This document shows, piece by piece, positions 6,686 to 15,359 of a DNA stretch of 29,868 nt (the first letter of the stretch is position 1; every line of letters starts with the position of its first letter). The stretch covers positions 1-29,868 of IMG/VR virus record IMGVR_UViG_3300028840_002098, one strand, 5' to 3'. This stretch comes from a virus. The notes beneath the pieces were generated by a model, which made no database searches, was not told the origin of the DNA, and worked only from the letters and a program-made list of their open reading frames with translations. The translations under genes were made by a program, and so were the position numbers.

Positions 6686-7906
6686 ATGGAAACGAGTTAT
6701 GCTTTTACAGACCCTCGTGCGCAGACGGTATGGGCGAAGAAGCTCTTTGAGTACGCCATGCCGAACGTTTTGCTCGCCGCATTGATGGGTAAAAATGCCA
6801 ACGCCTTTATTCATGTGAGTAAGGAGTTGGTGGAAAAGGTCGGAGCCACCATAATCTTTAAGGCCCGGCAGAGACTGGACAACGCGGGTGTCGGCGACGA
6901 CGGCGATACCAGGAATAGTGAAGGCCAGATCAAGCGAAGGAATATGACGCTTGTTGTGCATGAGCGTGCAAATTCCACGGTATCGGCCGGCAGGATGAGC
7001 GAAAAGCTCACCGATTCCAATTTCCGCGAAGATTCCAAGTTGGAACTTGGCGATTGGGTGACCGAGTGCATCGAGGACGATACTGCCACGGCGATATTTG
7101 GCCTCTATAACGAGAATTCATCCAGTGGCGATATTGAGACCGTCAACGAAAATTACCCCAGCGACAACCGTATTTACTACGGTGGCCAGAACGCCGACGG
7201 AACCCTTGCCAACAGCGGGGCCAGCTTCACAACCGACGCGCTTTTGACTGCGGACACAACTGCAAACAATTTGATGGGCACGAACCTCCTGAGCGCGATT
7301 CGCAGGCGGGCCGTTAACGCGCAGCCGCGATTCAGGGCCGGTAAGATAACCGACCTGTCGAAACAGACTCCCCACGACGTCCGTCACGGCATTCCGGGGC
7401 CTCTTGTCGGGGAGTTCTTCATCGTTTTGCTGCATCCCTACCATATCAAGGCGATTCGGGCCGAGAGCGGCACAACGGGCTGGGCAGCGATGGTGGCGGC
7501 CGCCCAGAATCGCGGCAATCAGAACCAGATATTCACCGGGGCCGCATTCATCTGGGACGGTATGGTCTGCTGGGAATACGACAGGTGTCCGACACGCACC
7601 GGAGCCGGCGGAACCACGCTTGCCGAGGGCTTCAAGCTCAACGCCGGCAGGACGGCGACGTCCGACGCCTGTGCAAACGGGAGGACCGTAGCACGCGCAG
7701 CGCTTCTCGGTTCGCAGGGTTGCTGCTTCGGATGGGGTATGTTCCCGCAGTGGAGCGAAGACTTCGTAGACAACAACAAGGGCAAAATCAAAGTTGACAT
7801 GATCTACGGCGCCGAGCGCACGGGCTTCAATGCCCACGGGACCAGTACTCGCGGCGAGGACGAGGCTATTTACATCATTGATACCGAAGTCCAGGTGGAT
7901 GCCTAA
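6686..7906 (+). CDS. Major capsid protein, N4-gp56 family
   Basis: This 406-residue protein should form the icosahedral shell. The family is recognised from the N-terminal pattern: DPRAQTVWAKKLFEYAM, then MGKNANAFIHV, KVGATIIFKARQRL with the following GVGDDG glycine loop, and AGRMSEKLTDSNFREDSKLE with LGDWVTECIEDD. This is the order seen in N4-gp56-type coats (HK97-like fold, with the SEK/R..fdlREeak..l..W segment). The length of about 400 is typical. The ribosome site is AAAGGAAC. No N-terminal delta domain is obvious, which fits a separate scaffold gene just upstream. The C-terminus ends in EAIYIIDTEVQVDA. Confidence 0.9.
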   Translation: METSYAFTDPRAQTVWAKKLFEYAMPNVLLAALMGKNANAFIHVSKELVEKVGATIIFKARQRLDNAGVGDDGDTRNSEGQIKRRNMTLVVHERANSTVSAGRMSEKLTDSNFREDSKLELGDWVTECIEDDTATAIFGLYNENSSSGDIETVNENYPSDNRIYYGGQNADGTLANSGASFTTDALLTADTTANNLMGTNLLSAIRRRAVNAQPRFRAGKITDLSKQTPHDVRHGIPGPLVGEFFIVLLHPYHIKAIRAESGTTGWAAMVAAAQNRGNQNQIFTGAAFIWDGMVCWEYDRCPTRTGAGGTTLAEGFKLNAGRTATSDACANGRTVARAALLGSQGCCFGWGMFPQWSEDFVDNNKGKIKVDMIYGAERTGFNAHGTSTRGEDEAIYIIDTEVQVDA

Positions 7907-7942
7907 CAGTAAATGACAATCTCAATTTAGGAGATAGCAAAG

Positions 7943-10120
7943 ATGTTTAGAACAAAGCTTTTCAATCTGGCGGCTTTGGTCGTGTTTCTCACGGCCGGAT
8001 CCGCCGCAATGGCCCAGAGGGGCGGTATTGTTTACCATGAAGTTCAGGTGCAAGACGAGCTGGGCCGAGACGTTACTTCGATTAGCACCGTAACGGTTTA
8101 CGCGCCCAGTACAACCAGCGCCGCGACGATATACATGGACGCGGCCCGGACGAAAGAAATCACGCAGCCGTTAACTTCGTCCTCAGACAATACGACACTA
8201 AGTAACGGCAGTTTCTACTGGTATGGCCCGGACGGATGGGATTATACCATCGGCGACGGGACGAATACCCATACCAACGGAGGCCACGCCTCGCTGAACG
8301 CCAGTAACAACGTGCTGATTTTCCCCTCGTATTTGCAGTCGATTTCCTCGACTACTTATACCGATGCGCAGACGGCGACGTTCGGCAGCGGCTCGGACTG
8401 GGTTATTCAGGGCGGGGCCACGGCGGACCTTTTGAGCTTTACCCCGGCCTCGGATAACGCCGAATTTAGAATCGGTGCTTCGGGTACATCGACGAACTCC
8501 GACTTCAATGTATATGTTGGTGCGTCCCTGGGACTGAAGCTGGATGCAGGCACTCCGTCTCTCACATGGGACGGCGGGGCTGCAACGCTCAACCACAATT
8601 CCAACTTCAACGTCGGAATCTGTAGCGGCACATCGACGGGCGCTGTAACGATTGGTAGCAGCACTTCCGGTGCATGGGCGATTGACGGCACTGCCGGCGG
8701 TACTATAAACGCCGACGATTCCATCGGAATCACCTGCACAGCGGGTACTATCGACATCGACGCGACGGGCGGGGATCTGGGTATCGACGCTACTACCAAG
8801 TCGATTCTCATAGACGCCGGCGAAGCCGCCGATGATGCTATCACGATTACAGCCACAGGTACAGCCGGTGGTATTGACATCACCTCGCTTGGTGATATTG
8901 ATATTACCACCACAGGCGCGGCAGGTGAGGATATTACCATCACCAACACCGGCGGCTCGATTGCCATTACGGCTACTGAGAACGTCCAGAATGGCGTCCA
9001 TATCGAGGCTAACGGCGGTACGAGCGAGTCGATTAACCTCTACGCCAATCAGGGGACCGGGGCTTCGGCGGCTACCGAGCACGACGCCTCTATTCAGCTT
9101 CAATCGGATGTTGGCGGTATAGGTCTATATACCGGCCTTAACGCGGCCAATGCTATCCGTTTGGAAACGAACGGCGGTACGAGTGAAGGGATCATCTTGC
9201 ACTCGAATCAAGGCACGTCCGTTACCGAAGGTTCGGCGTCTGTTCAACTGTTGTCCGACGCTGGTGGAATATGTCTTGAGTCCAATGCGAATCTCGCACA
9301 GGCTATCAAGCTGCTGGCCGATGGCGGAACGACTGAGACCATTACGATTCAGGCCGATCAGGGAACTTCAACTACCGAGGGCGCTTCGGCAATTGAGATA
9401 CTTGCCGACGTCGGCAGTATCGAGTTGAAGTCAGGTCTTGACGGCGCAGATGCTATTAACATCATGGTCGATAGCGGTACTTCCAGCGGTATCACAATTT
9501 TCAACGATACCGGAACCGGCGATGAGTCAATTTTGCTGTCTTCGGACGTCGGCGGCATTACAGTCAATGCAGCCGCAGGTTCGGTTGATATCGAGGCCGT
9601 TGGCGCAACCGCCGGCGATCTCGGCCTTACCGCAGGTGATGATATGACAGTTACCGTCACCGGCGACCTGGCAACGACCGTAACCGGCTCGGGCGCAGTG
9701 ACCGCAGCGGGGTATACCATCACCTCGACCGGCGCTATCAATACCAACGGGGCTTTCTATGAAACCAGTCGGGTCACTGAGAGCCATAGCGCAAGTCACA
9801 CCATTACGGACCCGACGGACATCGGGACGCTAATGCTTGTCGATACGGCGGCGGTAGTTATCACCTTGCCCGCCGTAAGTGCCAATGCAACGTATTCGGT
9901 TATGAACGTAGGCGCAGACGGCACTGAAATCCACGTTAATCCGAATGACAACGACAAGATTTGTGGTGGTTGCGGATTTGCAGCCGCCCTTGACGACGGC
10001 GATTGCCTTACCAATACCGGGGCGACTGCCGACTATGGCGACATGGTCGAATTGACGTACTTCGACGGCACCGGATGGCTCATTACCAAGATGGTTGGTA
10101 CGTGGGCGGACGGCAGTTAG
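7943..10120 (+). CDS. Exported beta-repeat fibre or decoration protein
   Basis: 725 residues. Residues 1-24 are a textbook Sec signal peptide (basic start, hydrophobic core, cleavage after SAAMA before Gln25). The rest is Gly/Thr/Ala/Asp-rich and built of short strands with TGxxxI and DVGGI patterns, as in beta-helical or triple-stranded fibres. From about residue 346 to 545 there are four tandem units of 50-53 residues. The last 80 residues (ITLPAVSANATYSVMNVGAD onward, with two Cys-containing loops) form a compact end domain seen in phage fibre proteins. Its place directly after the capsid gene suggests a head fibre or decoration protein, but the signal peptide raises the possibility of display on the host. 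A good AGGAG ribosome site precedes it. Not a known family by name. Confidence 0.72.
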   Translation: MFRTKLFNLAALVVFLTAGSAAMAQRGGIVYHEVQVQDELGRDVTSISTVTVYAPSTTSAATIYMDAARTKEITQPLTSSSDNTTLSNGSFYWYGPDGWDYTIGDGTNTHTNGGHASLNASNNVLIFPSYLQSISSTTYTDAQTATFGSGSDWVIQGGATADLLSFTPASDNAEFRIGASGTSTNSDFNVYVGASLGLKLDAGTPSLTWDGGAATLNHNSNFNVGICSGTSTGAVTIGSSTSGAWAIDGTAGGTINADDSIGITCTAGTIDIDATGGDLGIDATTKSILIDAGEAADDAITITATGTAGGIDITSLGDIDITTTGAAGEDITITNTGGSIAITATENVQNGVHIEANGGTSESINLYANQGTGASAATEHDASIQLQSDVGGIGLYTGLNAANAIRLETNGGTSEGIILHSNQGTSVTEGSASVQLLSDAGGICLESNANLAQAIKLLADGGTTETITIQADQGTSTTEGASAIEILADVGSIELKSGLDGADAINIMVDSGTSSGITIFNDTGTGDESILLSSDVGGITVNAAAGSVDIEAVGATAGDLGLTAGDDMTVTVTGDLATTVTGSGAVTAAGYTITSTGAINTNGAFYETSRVTESHSASHTITDPTDIGTLMLVDTAAVVITLPAVSANATYSVMNVGADGTEIHVNPNDNDKICGGCGFAAALDDGDCLTNTGATADYGDMVELTYFDGTGWLITKMVGTWADGS
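8982..9590 (+). repeat. Four tandem ~150-bp coding repeats
   Basis: Within the fibre gene the landmark GGCGGTACGAG-like sequence recurs at about 9012, 9171, 9321 and 9471 (spacing 159, 150, 150 bases). The first two copies share AACGGCGGTACGAG exactly. Each unit encodes a pattern of AIxLxxxGGTSExIxxxxxQGT then SIxLxSDVGGIxL. The units have diverged at other positions, so the duplication is old. Confidence 0.85.
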
Positions 10121-10137
10121 ATAAGTGTTTAACGGGC

Positions 10138-10172
10138 GTGGGGTTCTCGATTCCTCCTTCCGGGAACCCCAC
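10138..10172 (+). terminator. Stable hairpin, possible terminator
   Basis: GTGGGGTTC (10138-10146) pairs with GAACCCCAC (10164-10172) over nine bases with a 17-base loop. It is followed by AGCCCCTTTTCC, a poor T tract, so it may be a weak terminator, an RNA-stability element or a transcription-attenuating hairpin after the highly expressed capsid genes. Confidence 0.6.
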
Positions 10173-10220
10173 AGCCCCTTTTCCAATGATATTGAAGGAG
10201 GACTCGGAAGGAAAAACAAA

Positions 10221-10493
10221 ATGAGACTTAGAGCTATTGTAATGCCGGCGGTATTCACTGTTTCACTGGCTATGAATGTATGGCTGGTCAACGGACATTT
10301 ACAGGATAGATATTACGCCAAAGGCGTTAAGGACGGCAGGGTAAACCTGGCAAACGCGGTGGTGTCGGAAGTCGAAAAAACCGGGCGGCTGACCGTAACG
10401 GGCAAAACCGGCAGGAAGTATCCCATGCAGGTTGTCGTATTGGAAGCTCCGCCGCTGCCGCCAAAGCTCCCGGTTGACCCCAACGGGAAGTAA
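10221..10493 (+). CDS. Small membrane-anchored protein with Pro-rich tail
   Basis: 90 residues from ATG 10221, chosen because AAGGA lies at good distance; the frame is open upstream to 10125, but that would read through the hairpin region and add a poorly protein-like start. Residues about 5-24 (AIVMPAVFTVSLAMNVWLVN) form one membrane helix. The remainder is basic and ends in VVVLEAPPLPPKLP. The layout resembles small phage accessory membrane proteins; a spanin-like role is conceivable but unproven. Confidence 0.7.
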   Translation: MRLRAIVMPAVFTVSLAMNVWLVNGHLQDRYYAKGVKDGRVNLANAVVSEVEKTGRLTVTGKTGRKYPMQVVVLEAPPLPPKLPVDPNGK

Positions 10494-10498
10494 CTATT

Positions 10499-11431
10499 AT
10501 GGCAAATGAAGTCTATACAGACTGGCCGTCAGGCGAAAACGTGTACTACATCGTCAGGCTAAAGGGCGGAACCGTATGGTATCCGGCAGGGCAGGCTTTT
10601 GAGGGCTGGGGCGACTCTTCGCATACCCGCGACGATTACGATATACCCCTAACGGATCGTGGCGGCGATTTTTACGAGGCCGATTTCGATACGAATATTC
10701 CCGCCGGCAGGTATACTGTTCAGGTGTTTGTCAGGCACGGCGCAGCTCCTGCATCCACCGATACGCTTCGTTCGTCCGCCGATTTCCGATGGTCCGGGGC
10801 GGGAAGAGTGGGCGGTGGTACGGTTATTGGTTCAGGTGTGGGAATATCGGCGGGCGGCGTTTTGACGTTCGTCAATAGGCGCTTGCGCCGCAGCGAGACC
10901 AATATCGACACTGAATTACAGTCCGTACTCGACGATCTTTCCCAGGGCCCGTACATAGCAGGTGTAGACGAGAGCCAGAGCATTTCAGACGACGAAGAAT
11001 ACCTCGCCAAGCCCGATGAGTATTTTTCGATGATTTCGATAGTGCTCAACGACGGCACGAGCGACAGACCGCCGTTAAAGCCGTTTCCCGGAGGGTACAA
11101 GGCATACAAAAAAGAGCGGGGCAACGTTTCGTCGGTTTACACCAGCCATCCTATTTACTATGTGGTATGGGGCGATTATATCTGGCTTTACCCCATACCC
11201 GGCCAGACGTATACGGCGAGAATCGACTACCACAAAGTCCACGCGCAGGACGTCGATACCATTGAGTTCAGCGACGAATGGCGGCGGGCAATCAACTTCG
11301 GCACAACCTTCGAGGTCGCCGCTACATACAAGCTTCCAGACCAGATAGCCATGTGGAGTCAGCGATACGAAGCGGAAAAAGAACGGCAACGGCTGGCGCA
11401 TCCGGGCGTTCCGAGAATAGTGGGAACCTAA
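10499..11431 (+). CDS. Head-tail adaptor fused to an N-terminal beta domain
   Basis: 310 residues in two parts. Residues 1-105 look like a beta-sandwich (VYYIVRLKGGTVWYPAG, NIPAGRYTVQVFVRHG, ending at SADFRWSGAG); similar modules occur in other phage proteins. From about residue 130, ETNIDTELQSVLDDL, EYLAKPDEYFSMISIVLNDG, the short strands PIYYVVWGDYIWLYPIPGQTY and the helix DEWRRAINFGTTFEVAATY match the style of P22 gp4/T7-like adaptor proteins that sit below the portal. The strand pattern IYYVVWGDYIWLYPIP is especially typical of this group. A fusion of the two parts is unusual. The ribosome site is weak. It would act between portal and nozzle. Confidence 0.7.
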   Translation: MANEVYTDWPSGENVYYIVRLKGGTVWYPAGQAFEGWGDSSHTRDDYDIPLTDRGGDFYEADFDTNIPAGRYTVQVFVRHGAAPASTDTLRSSADFRWSGAGRVGGGTVIGSGVGISAGGVLTFVNRRLRRSETNIDTELQSVLDDLSQGPYIAGVDESQSISDDEEYLAKPDEYFSMISIVLNDGTSDRPPLKPFPGGYKAYKKERGNVSSVYTSHPIYYVVWGDYIWLYPIPGQTYTARIDYHKVHAQDVDTIEFSDEWRRAINFGTTFEVAATYKLPDQIAMWSQRYEAEKERQRLAHPGVPRIVGT

Positions 11432-11434
11432 ATC

Positions 11435-11695
11435 ATGAAAGAGCTATTGCAACTCATACGCAAATCGAAGACCGCCAAGAGCGGTCTCGGAACCATATTG
11501 GTGGGTATCCTTATCCTTTTCGGGATTACCGATGCTGCGCCGCCGCAAACCATAGACGACATCGGCAGCGAGCAGACCAATTCCACCGAAACGGTAATCG
11601 GGCTTGGAGCATTGCTTTCCGGGGCGCTGGCCGTCAAGGGCAGAAACGATGTCGAAAAACGCATGAAGGAGGGTGATAAAGATGAAACGGCTTAA
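11435..11695 (+). CDS. Holin-like membrane protein
   Basis: 86 residues with two hydrophobic segments (about 18-33, LGTILVGILILFGITD, and 50-66, TVIGLGALLSGALAVKG) joined by a polar loop, a charged N-terminus (MKELLQLIRKSKTAKSG) and a charged tail (GRNDVEKRMKEGDKDE). This two-helix plan and the ALLSGALAVKGR end match small class II holin-like proteins often found in phages. A holin would time host lysis by opening the inner membrane. No endolysin is adjacent, so the role is tentative; it could be another small membrane protein. The next gene starts 14 bases before its stop. Confidence 0.6.
   Translation: MKELLQLIRKSKTAKSGLGTILVGILILFGITDAAPPQTIDDIGSEQTNSTETVIGLGALLSGALAVKGRNDVEKRMKEGDKDETA
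11666..11677 (+). promoter_or_regulatory. Near-perfect Shine-Dalgarno
   Basis: AAGGAGGGTGAT inside the end of the holin-like gene is close to the full anti-SD complement and lies just before ATG 11682. It decides the start of the next gene at 11682 rather than the in-frame GTG at 11673, which lies within the SD itself. Confidence 0.85.
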
Positions 11696-12599
11696 AATAT
11701 TTCTCGTCTTGCAGTTTCTTTTGCTTGCAGTCGTTACCATTACCGTCTCGGCTCAGCACAGCCTCAAAATCCGTTCGCTATTGGGCAGCGTTCTTCCGGC
11801 GACTACGTTTTCGTATACACTTGACTGCGCGAGTCCGTTAGGCACCGATGCGCCCTCGACGCTGGACAACAAGATCAGAGAGACGCGATACGGGTTCCAG
11901 GAAAGGCTTAACGTCGATCACATATTCGGCCTGACCGGCACGCAGATTTCCGATGAGGACACGGGCTACCACAGGGATATTCACTTCTACTCTACTACGG
12001 CCACCGACCCGATTTTAGGCGTTACCGCCGTTAGCGGTGTTGATGAATTGAGGTACACAAATTCCGACGGCAGTAGCTTCTATCTGACTTCCGGCGGCAC
12101 GCTGAATATCGGCAGTTCCGACCTTCTCGGCACTCTCGCCAATAACACGTACTTTACGGCCGTAGACTCGGCGGGCACGGGCACGGTCGAATTGATAAAG
12201 GCCAACGGTTCGGACGTGGCGGTAATTCCCGACGGTTCGGAACTCGCCTCGAGCGCAGCGCCCACCGCAGACGCCGATATTGCCAATAAGAAGTACGTGG
12301 ACGACAACACAACGATGGTCCCGGCGGTGTCCGGTGCGGGGGCCGGGTATGCAGGAGAGGAAAGCGTAACGTTTCCCAACGGCGTTATTCTCAAAATGGG
12401 CGCGACGACTTACGCATCGAATCCGCAGACGATAACCTTCGGTACGGCATTTCCCACTGCAATTGTATCGGTAGTAGTGACCCCGCACGACAATACGAAC
12501 AGCGAGGAATATGTAACGGCCTATTCCACTACGAGCTTTACGGCCCAGGCGGCTTCGTCGGCCCCGACAACGTGGTTGTGGATGGCTATGGGGTACTAA
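11682..12599 (+). CDS. Exported tail-fibre protein with gp53-like C-terminus
   Basis: 305 residues from ATG 11682. Residues 1-24 are a Sec signal peptide (KRLKIF, Leu-rich core, VSA before Gln25). The middle has fibre-type sequence, including the common PTADADIANKKYVDD element (about residue 195-210). The last ~80 residues (VTFPNGVILKMGATT to the terminal TWLWMAMGY) match the gp53-like tail-fibre C-terminal domain, whose members end in W-x-A-x-GY and carry an FPNG/NGxxxxWG strand; this end usually forms the receptor-contacting tip or a trimerising knob. So it is a likely receptor-binding fibre, but with an export signal. It overlaps the holin-like gene by 14 bases. Confidence 0.75.
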   Translation: MKRLKIFLVLQFLLLAVVTITVSAQHSLKIRSLLGSVLPATTFSYTLDCASPLGTDAPSTLDNKIRETRYGFQERLNVDHIFGLTGTQISDEDTGYHRDIHFYSTTATDPILGVTAVSGVDELRYTNSDGSSFYLTSGGTLNIGSSDLLGTLANNTYFTAVDSAGTGTVELIKANGSDVAVIPDGSELASSAAPTADADIANKKYVDDNTTMVPAVSGAGAGYAGEESVTFPNGVILKMGATTYASNPQTITFGTAFPTAIVSVVVTPHDNTNSEEYVTAYSTTSFTAQAASSAPTTWLWMAMGY

Positions 12600-12602
12600 G
12601 TA

Positions 12603-14216
12603 ATGGCGGTAATGACCGAGCGAAAATTTGGTATTATCTCGGACCTCATGGGTGTGGCTGAGGACTTTCCTACGGTCAAGATGCCTTCGGTGTATTCACC
12701 GTCTTCGTCGAATACGTTTCTTCAGTACGGCATGGTTAGGGCTATGCCCGGTGCGGCGGCGACGTTCCTCGATGGCGACGGCGATAAGGTTCAGACCCCG
12801 GACGCCAACCCGATAATTCACTTCTGGCGACACGTTGCAGCCGATGGTACGGAATATGTTTTTGTCTTCACTAAGGCACACGTCTATATCTGGAACGATA
12901 CCACCAAAGCCTATACGACGATGCACACCTGCGATTCCGACTGTACGATGTGGGACACGGTTAGTATCAACGGGCACGTCATTTCAACCAACAATGTCGA
13001 TAAGATCCAGGACTGGTCGGAAGATACGCCGGCGACGGTCTTTGCCCCCCTGGACACGGCGTCCGGCCTGAGCCTCGGAGACGGCACCTACGTTACGGCA
13101 GCGAAGTATCTCGCTACGTGCGAAGGCTATCTGTGGGTTCTCGGCACAACCGAGGGCGGTTCGAGCTATCCCCGTAGAGGCAGGTGGAGTACTTACAACG
13201 ATTACACCGACTTTGATGCTACCGGCAGTGGTGATACCGGAGCCAAAGACTTCCTTGAAGGCTCAGACATAATCAAGGGCACGGGCAAGTACACATACGG
13301 CGGAGTCGATATACTGGTAATCTTTAAGGGCGAAAAGAACATCTACATGGCATGGCTGGTGGAAAGCGACGACGTGTGGAATATCACCCGCGCCGAGGGC
13401 AACGTCGGCCTTCTTGCCACGCACTCGGTTTGCAACGACAAGGACGGCAATTTGTATTACATTGCCAGTGATTATACCGTGCGCAAGCTTCACCACGGAG
13501 TAATCAGCGAGAGGATCGACAAGATAATTAAGAACATTTCCGTGACGTATCAGGACTATATCGAGGCCACTTACATCGACCAATACAATCAAATTTGGTG
13601 GTCTATTCCGTCGGCGGCAGGTTCTACCGGCAACGATAAGGTCGTTGCCTATAACCTCAATTACAGGATTTGGCATCCTTATTCGTTTAGTATCAGGGCG
13701 TTCGGCGAATGGTCGCAACAAACGAGCTATACCATCGACGGACTCGATGCGATAGGCGACACCATTGACGGTCTTGACGCGGAAATCAGCCAAATAGACT
13801 GGGTCTCTTCGCTGGCGGGCTTTCCTCTGGAACTCGGCAGTGATTACTCCGGATATGCCTACAATCTGCACCAGTCCGAGCAGGATATGGGCAATGATAT
13901 TACCAGGGATTTTGTTATCGCCACGCATCTGACCGACGGGATATCACTGCCGCACTTCAAAAGAGTGAACCGCATACAGAGCTTTTTCATGTCGAGAGCG
14001 GCGGACGAAAGTCTCGCGTTAAGCGTAAAAGAAGACAATGAAAATGAATATACCAGTCTCGGCAATGTGAGTATTCAGGGCACTACAGCGGCCATTATTA
14101 GCGACGAAATGACTCCGGACCTCAGGGCTATGCACTTTTTATTCAAATATTCGGGGACGTCGCTGTTCGATTTCATAGGTGTATATTTCGATTTTTCTTT
14201 CGATGGGACACTTTAA
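12603..14216 (+). CDS. Tail nozzle / DNA-stabilisation protein (P22 gp10-like)
   Basis: 537 residues, three bases after the previous stop. The body is a run of beta strands with propeller-like spacing: IIHFWRHVAADGTEYVFVFT, HVYIWNDTTKAYTTM, DTVSINGHVISTNN, YLWVLGTTEGG, NIYMAWLVESDD, NLYYIASDYTVRKLHHG. The closing half has the TIDGLDAIGDTIDGLDAEIS element (about residues 377-400); the T-I-D-x-L pair is a hallmark I associate with phage tail nozzle proteins of this group, followed by the DISLPHFKRVNRI-like strand set. Such proteins form the hexameric tail tube that closes the channel below the adaptor. The assignment is from fold-style and position. Confidence 0.75.
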   Translation: MAVMTERKFGIISDLMGVAEDFPTVKMPSVYSPSSSNTFLQYGMVRAMPGAAATFLDGDGDKVQTPDANPIIHFWRHVAADGTEYVFVFTKAHVYIWNDTTKAYTTMHTCDSDCTMWDTVSINGHVISTNNVDKIQDWSEDTPATVFAPLDTASGLSLGDGTYVTAAKYLATCEGYLWVLGTTEGGSSYPRRGRWSTYNDYTDFDATGSGDTGAKDFLEGSDIIKGTGKYTYGGVDILVIFKGEKNIYMAWLVESDDVWNITRAEGNVGLLATHSVCNDKDGNLYYIASDYTVRKLHHGVISERIDKIIKNISVTYQDYIEATYIDQYNQIWWSIPSAAGSTGNDKVVAYNLNYRIWHPYSFSIRAFGEWSQQTSYTIDGLDAIGDTIDGLDAEISQIDWVSSLAGFPLELGSDYSGYAYNLHQSEQDMGNDITRDFVIATHLTDGISLPHFKRVNRIQSFFMSRAADESLALSVKEDNENEYTSLGNVSIQGTTAAIISDEMTPDLRAMHFLFKYSGTSLFDFIGVYFDFSFDGTL

Positions 14217-14219
14217 GCA

Positions 14220-14510
14220 ATGGCGAAGATGGCAAAAACAATAAATTTGCAAAGGATAATCAATCTTGAGGATGTCCGGCGCAACAACGTTGCTATTGAG
14301 GCGGCGTATCGCAATATCCACAATGACGTTATCTGGGCTTCGGAGGTTCGCAGACGGGCAGAGCAGGAAGCGCCGGGCTACGTGAAACTGCTGTCGCTCG
14401 ACGGTACGGCATATTACCTATTCGCTGAAAACGACGGGACATTAAGAGTCCATACTTCGGCGCCGACGGCTAATGACGACGGCGACGTAGTCGGCGATCA
14501 GACAGATTAA
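14220..14510 (+). CDS. Small virion-region protein, unknown
   Basis: 96 residues, starting four bases after the nozzle stop. A helical N-terminal half (RNNVAIEAAYRNIHNDVIWA) leads to a short beta part (GYVKLLSLDGTAYYLFAEND) with an acidic tail. The location between the nozzle and ejection-type genes suggests a tail or virion accessory role. The family is not recognised. Confidence 0.65.
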   Translation: MAKMAKTINLQRIINLEDVRRNNVAIEAAYRNIHNDVIWASEVRRRAEQEAPGYVKLLSLDGTAYYLFAENDGTLRVHTSAPTANDDGDVVGDQTD

Positions 14511-14527
14511 AGAAAGAAGGTGAAGCA

Positions 14528-15346
14528 ATGAGTTGGACAAGCCACGCATTTCCCTTAAAAGATGCTATTAGTAAGCTTTTCGAGGTTCCGGACCCGGATA
14601 CTTTTATTACCGACCCATTGGCGCGGAATAAATTCAAGGCATCGGACTACCTGACGGCCCTGCTGGATAAGAAAGTGCCAAAGCAGGGTGTAGCTGGAAT
14701 GTCGGATATCGAGAGTTACGGGCAGGACTATCTCCGCAACTATGTCACCGGCGATATGCCGGGCGGCGTGTCCGGCAGTTACGACTATTACCGGCAAATA
14801 CTCGACCAGCCCGCCGATATTACTCAATTACCGGGATACAAGGGTGTAGTTAATAGCGTTGGTGCTATGACCGATGAAGCCGTGAACAGGGCCAACAGGC
14901 GTACCCAGATGTCCGGCATGGGCGCGTCCACGCCCCAGGGCAAGGCCGTCGGCAAAGAAATTGCGCTCGGCGGCCAGAGGATGCTGTCACAATTAGCTCC
15001 TTACGCCGAAGCGGAGCGCGGGCGGCAGTTCAATGCGGCCCAGATGCTCGCCGAAATTGCACAGCTTCAGGAAATGCTGCAACAGGGCAGGCTCGGCGCC
15101 ATACAGCAATTCGGCGGCTTGCCGAGGGAACTGAATCAGGCTGAACTCAATGCCATATACAATCAGTTAATGGCCCCGTATACGACAAAGGCTCCGGTTG
15201 CGCAGGGCATAGTGGGTAACGGTGTTGAATATACGGTCCAGCAGGAACCGAGCCTTTTCCAGCAGATAGCGCCTTTGTTGATTAAAGCGGGTGAAGCGGC
15301 GGCGTCCGCAATAGCAGCAAAATCTGGAAATAAAGGAAAAAAATAG
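14528..15346 (+). CDS. Probable DNA-ejection (internal virion) protein
   Basis: 272 residues with a good ribosome site (AAGGTGAAGC). After a Pro/Asp-rich start come a Gly-rich hinge (MPGGVSGSYDYYRQILDQ) and a long Ala/Gln/Leu-rich helical region typical of ejection proteins: EAVNRANRRTQMSGMGASTP, then a GGQRMLSQLAPYAEAERGRQ helix and QLQEMLQQGRLGA. The end is an amphipathic Ala-rich helix with a Lys tail. This N-R-R-x-x-x-S-G-M-G-x-S pattern is recurrent in small proteins placed before the giant ejection protein in podoviruses (comparable to P22 gp7 or T7 gp14). It would sit in the capsid and enter the host envelope. Assignment is by context plus composition. Confidence 0.65.
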   Translation: MSWTSHAFPLKDAISKLFEVPDPDTFITDPLARNKFKASDYLTALLDKKVPKQGVAGMSDIESYGQDYLRNYVTGDMPGGVSGSYDYYRQILDQPADITQLPGYKGVVNSVGAMTDEAVNRANRRTQMSGMGASTPQGKAVGKEIALGGQRMLSQLAPYAEAERGRQFNAAQMLAEIAQLQEMLQQGRLGAIQQFGGLPRELNQAELNAIYNQLMAPYTTKAPVAQGIVGNGVEYTVQQEPSLFQQIAPLLIKAGEAAASAIAAKSGNKGKK

Positions 15347-15359
15347 ATAGGTGGTATAA

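Noticed and set aside
8198-9103. A 301-codon open frame on the minus strand within the fibre gene
   Set aside because: It lies opposite a clearly coding repeat-rich gene; its length follows from the regular GC-rich codon pattern, and its product is an improbable Arg/Val/Gly mix with no ribosome site.
10125-10220. Longer start for the membrane-anchored protein at 10125
   Set aside because: The extension reads through the hairpin and lacks a ribosome site, while ATG 10221 has AAGGA at good spacing and gives a clean membrane anchor.
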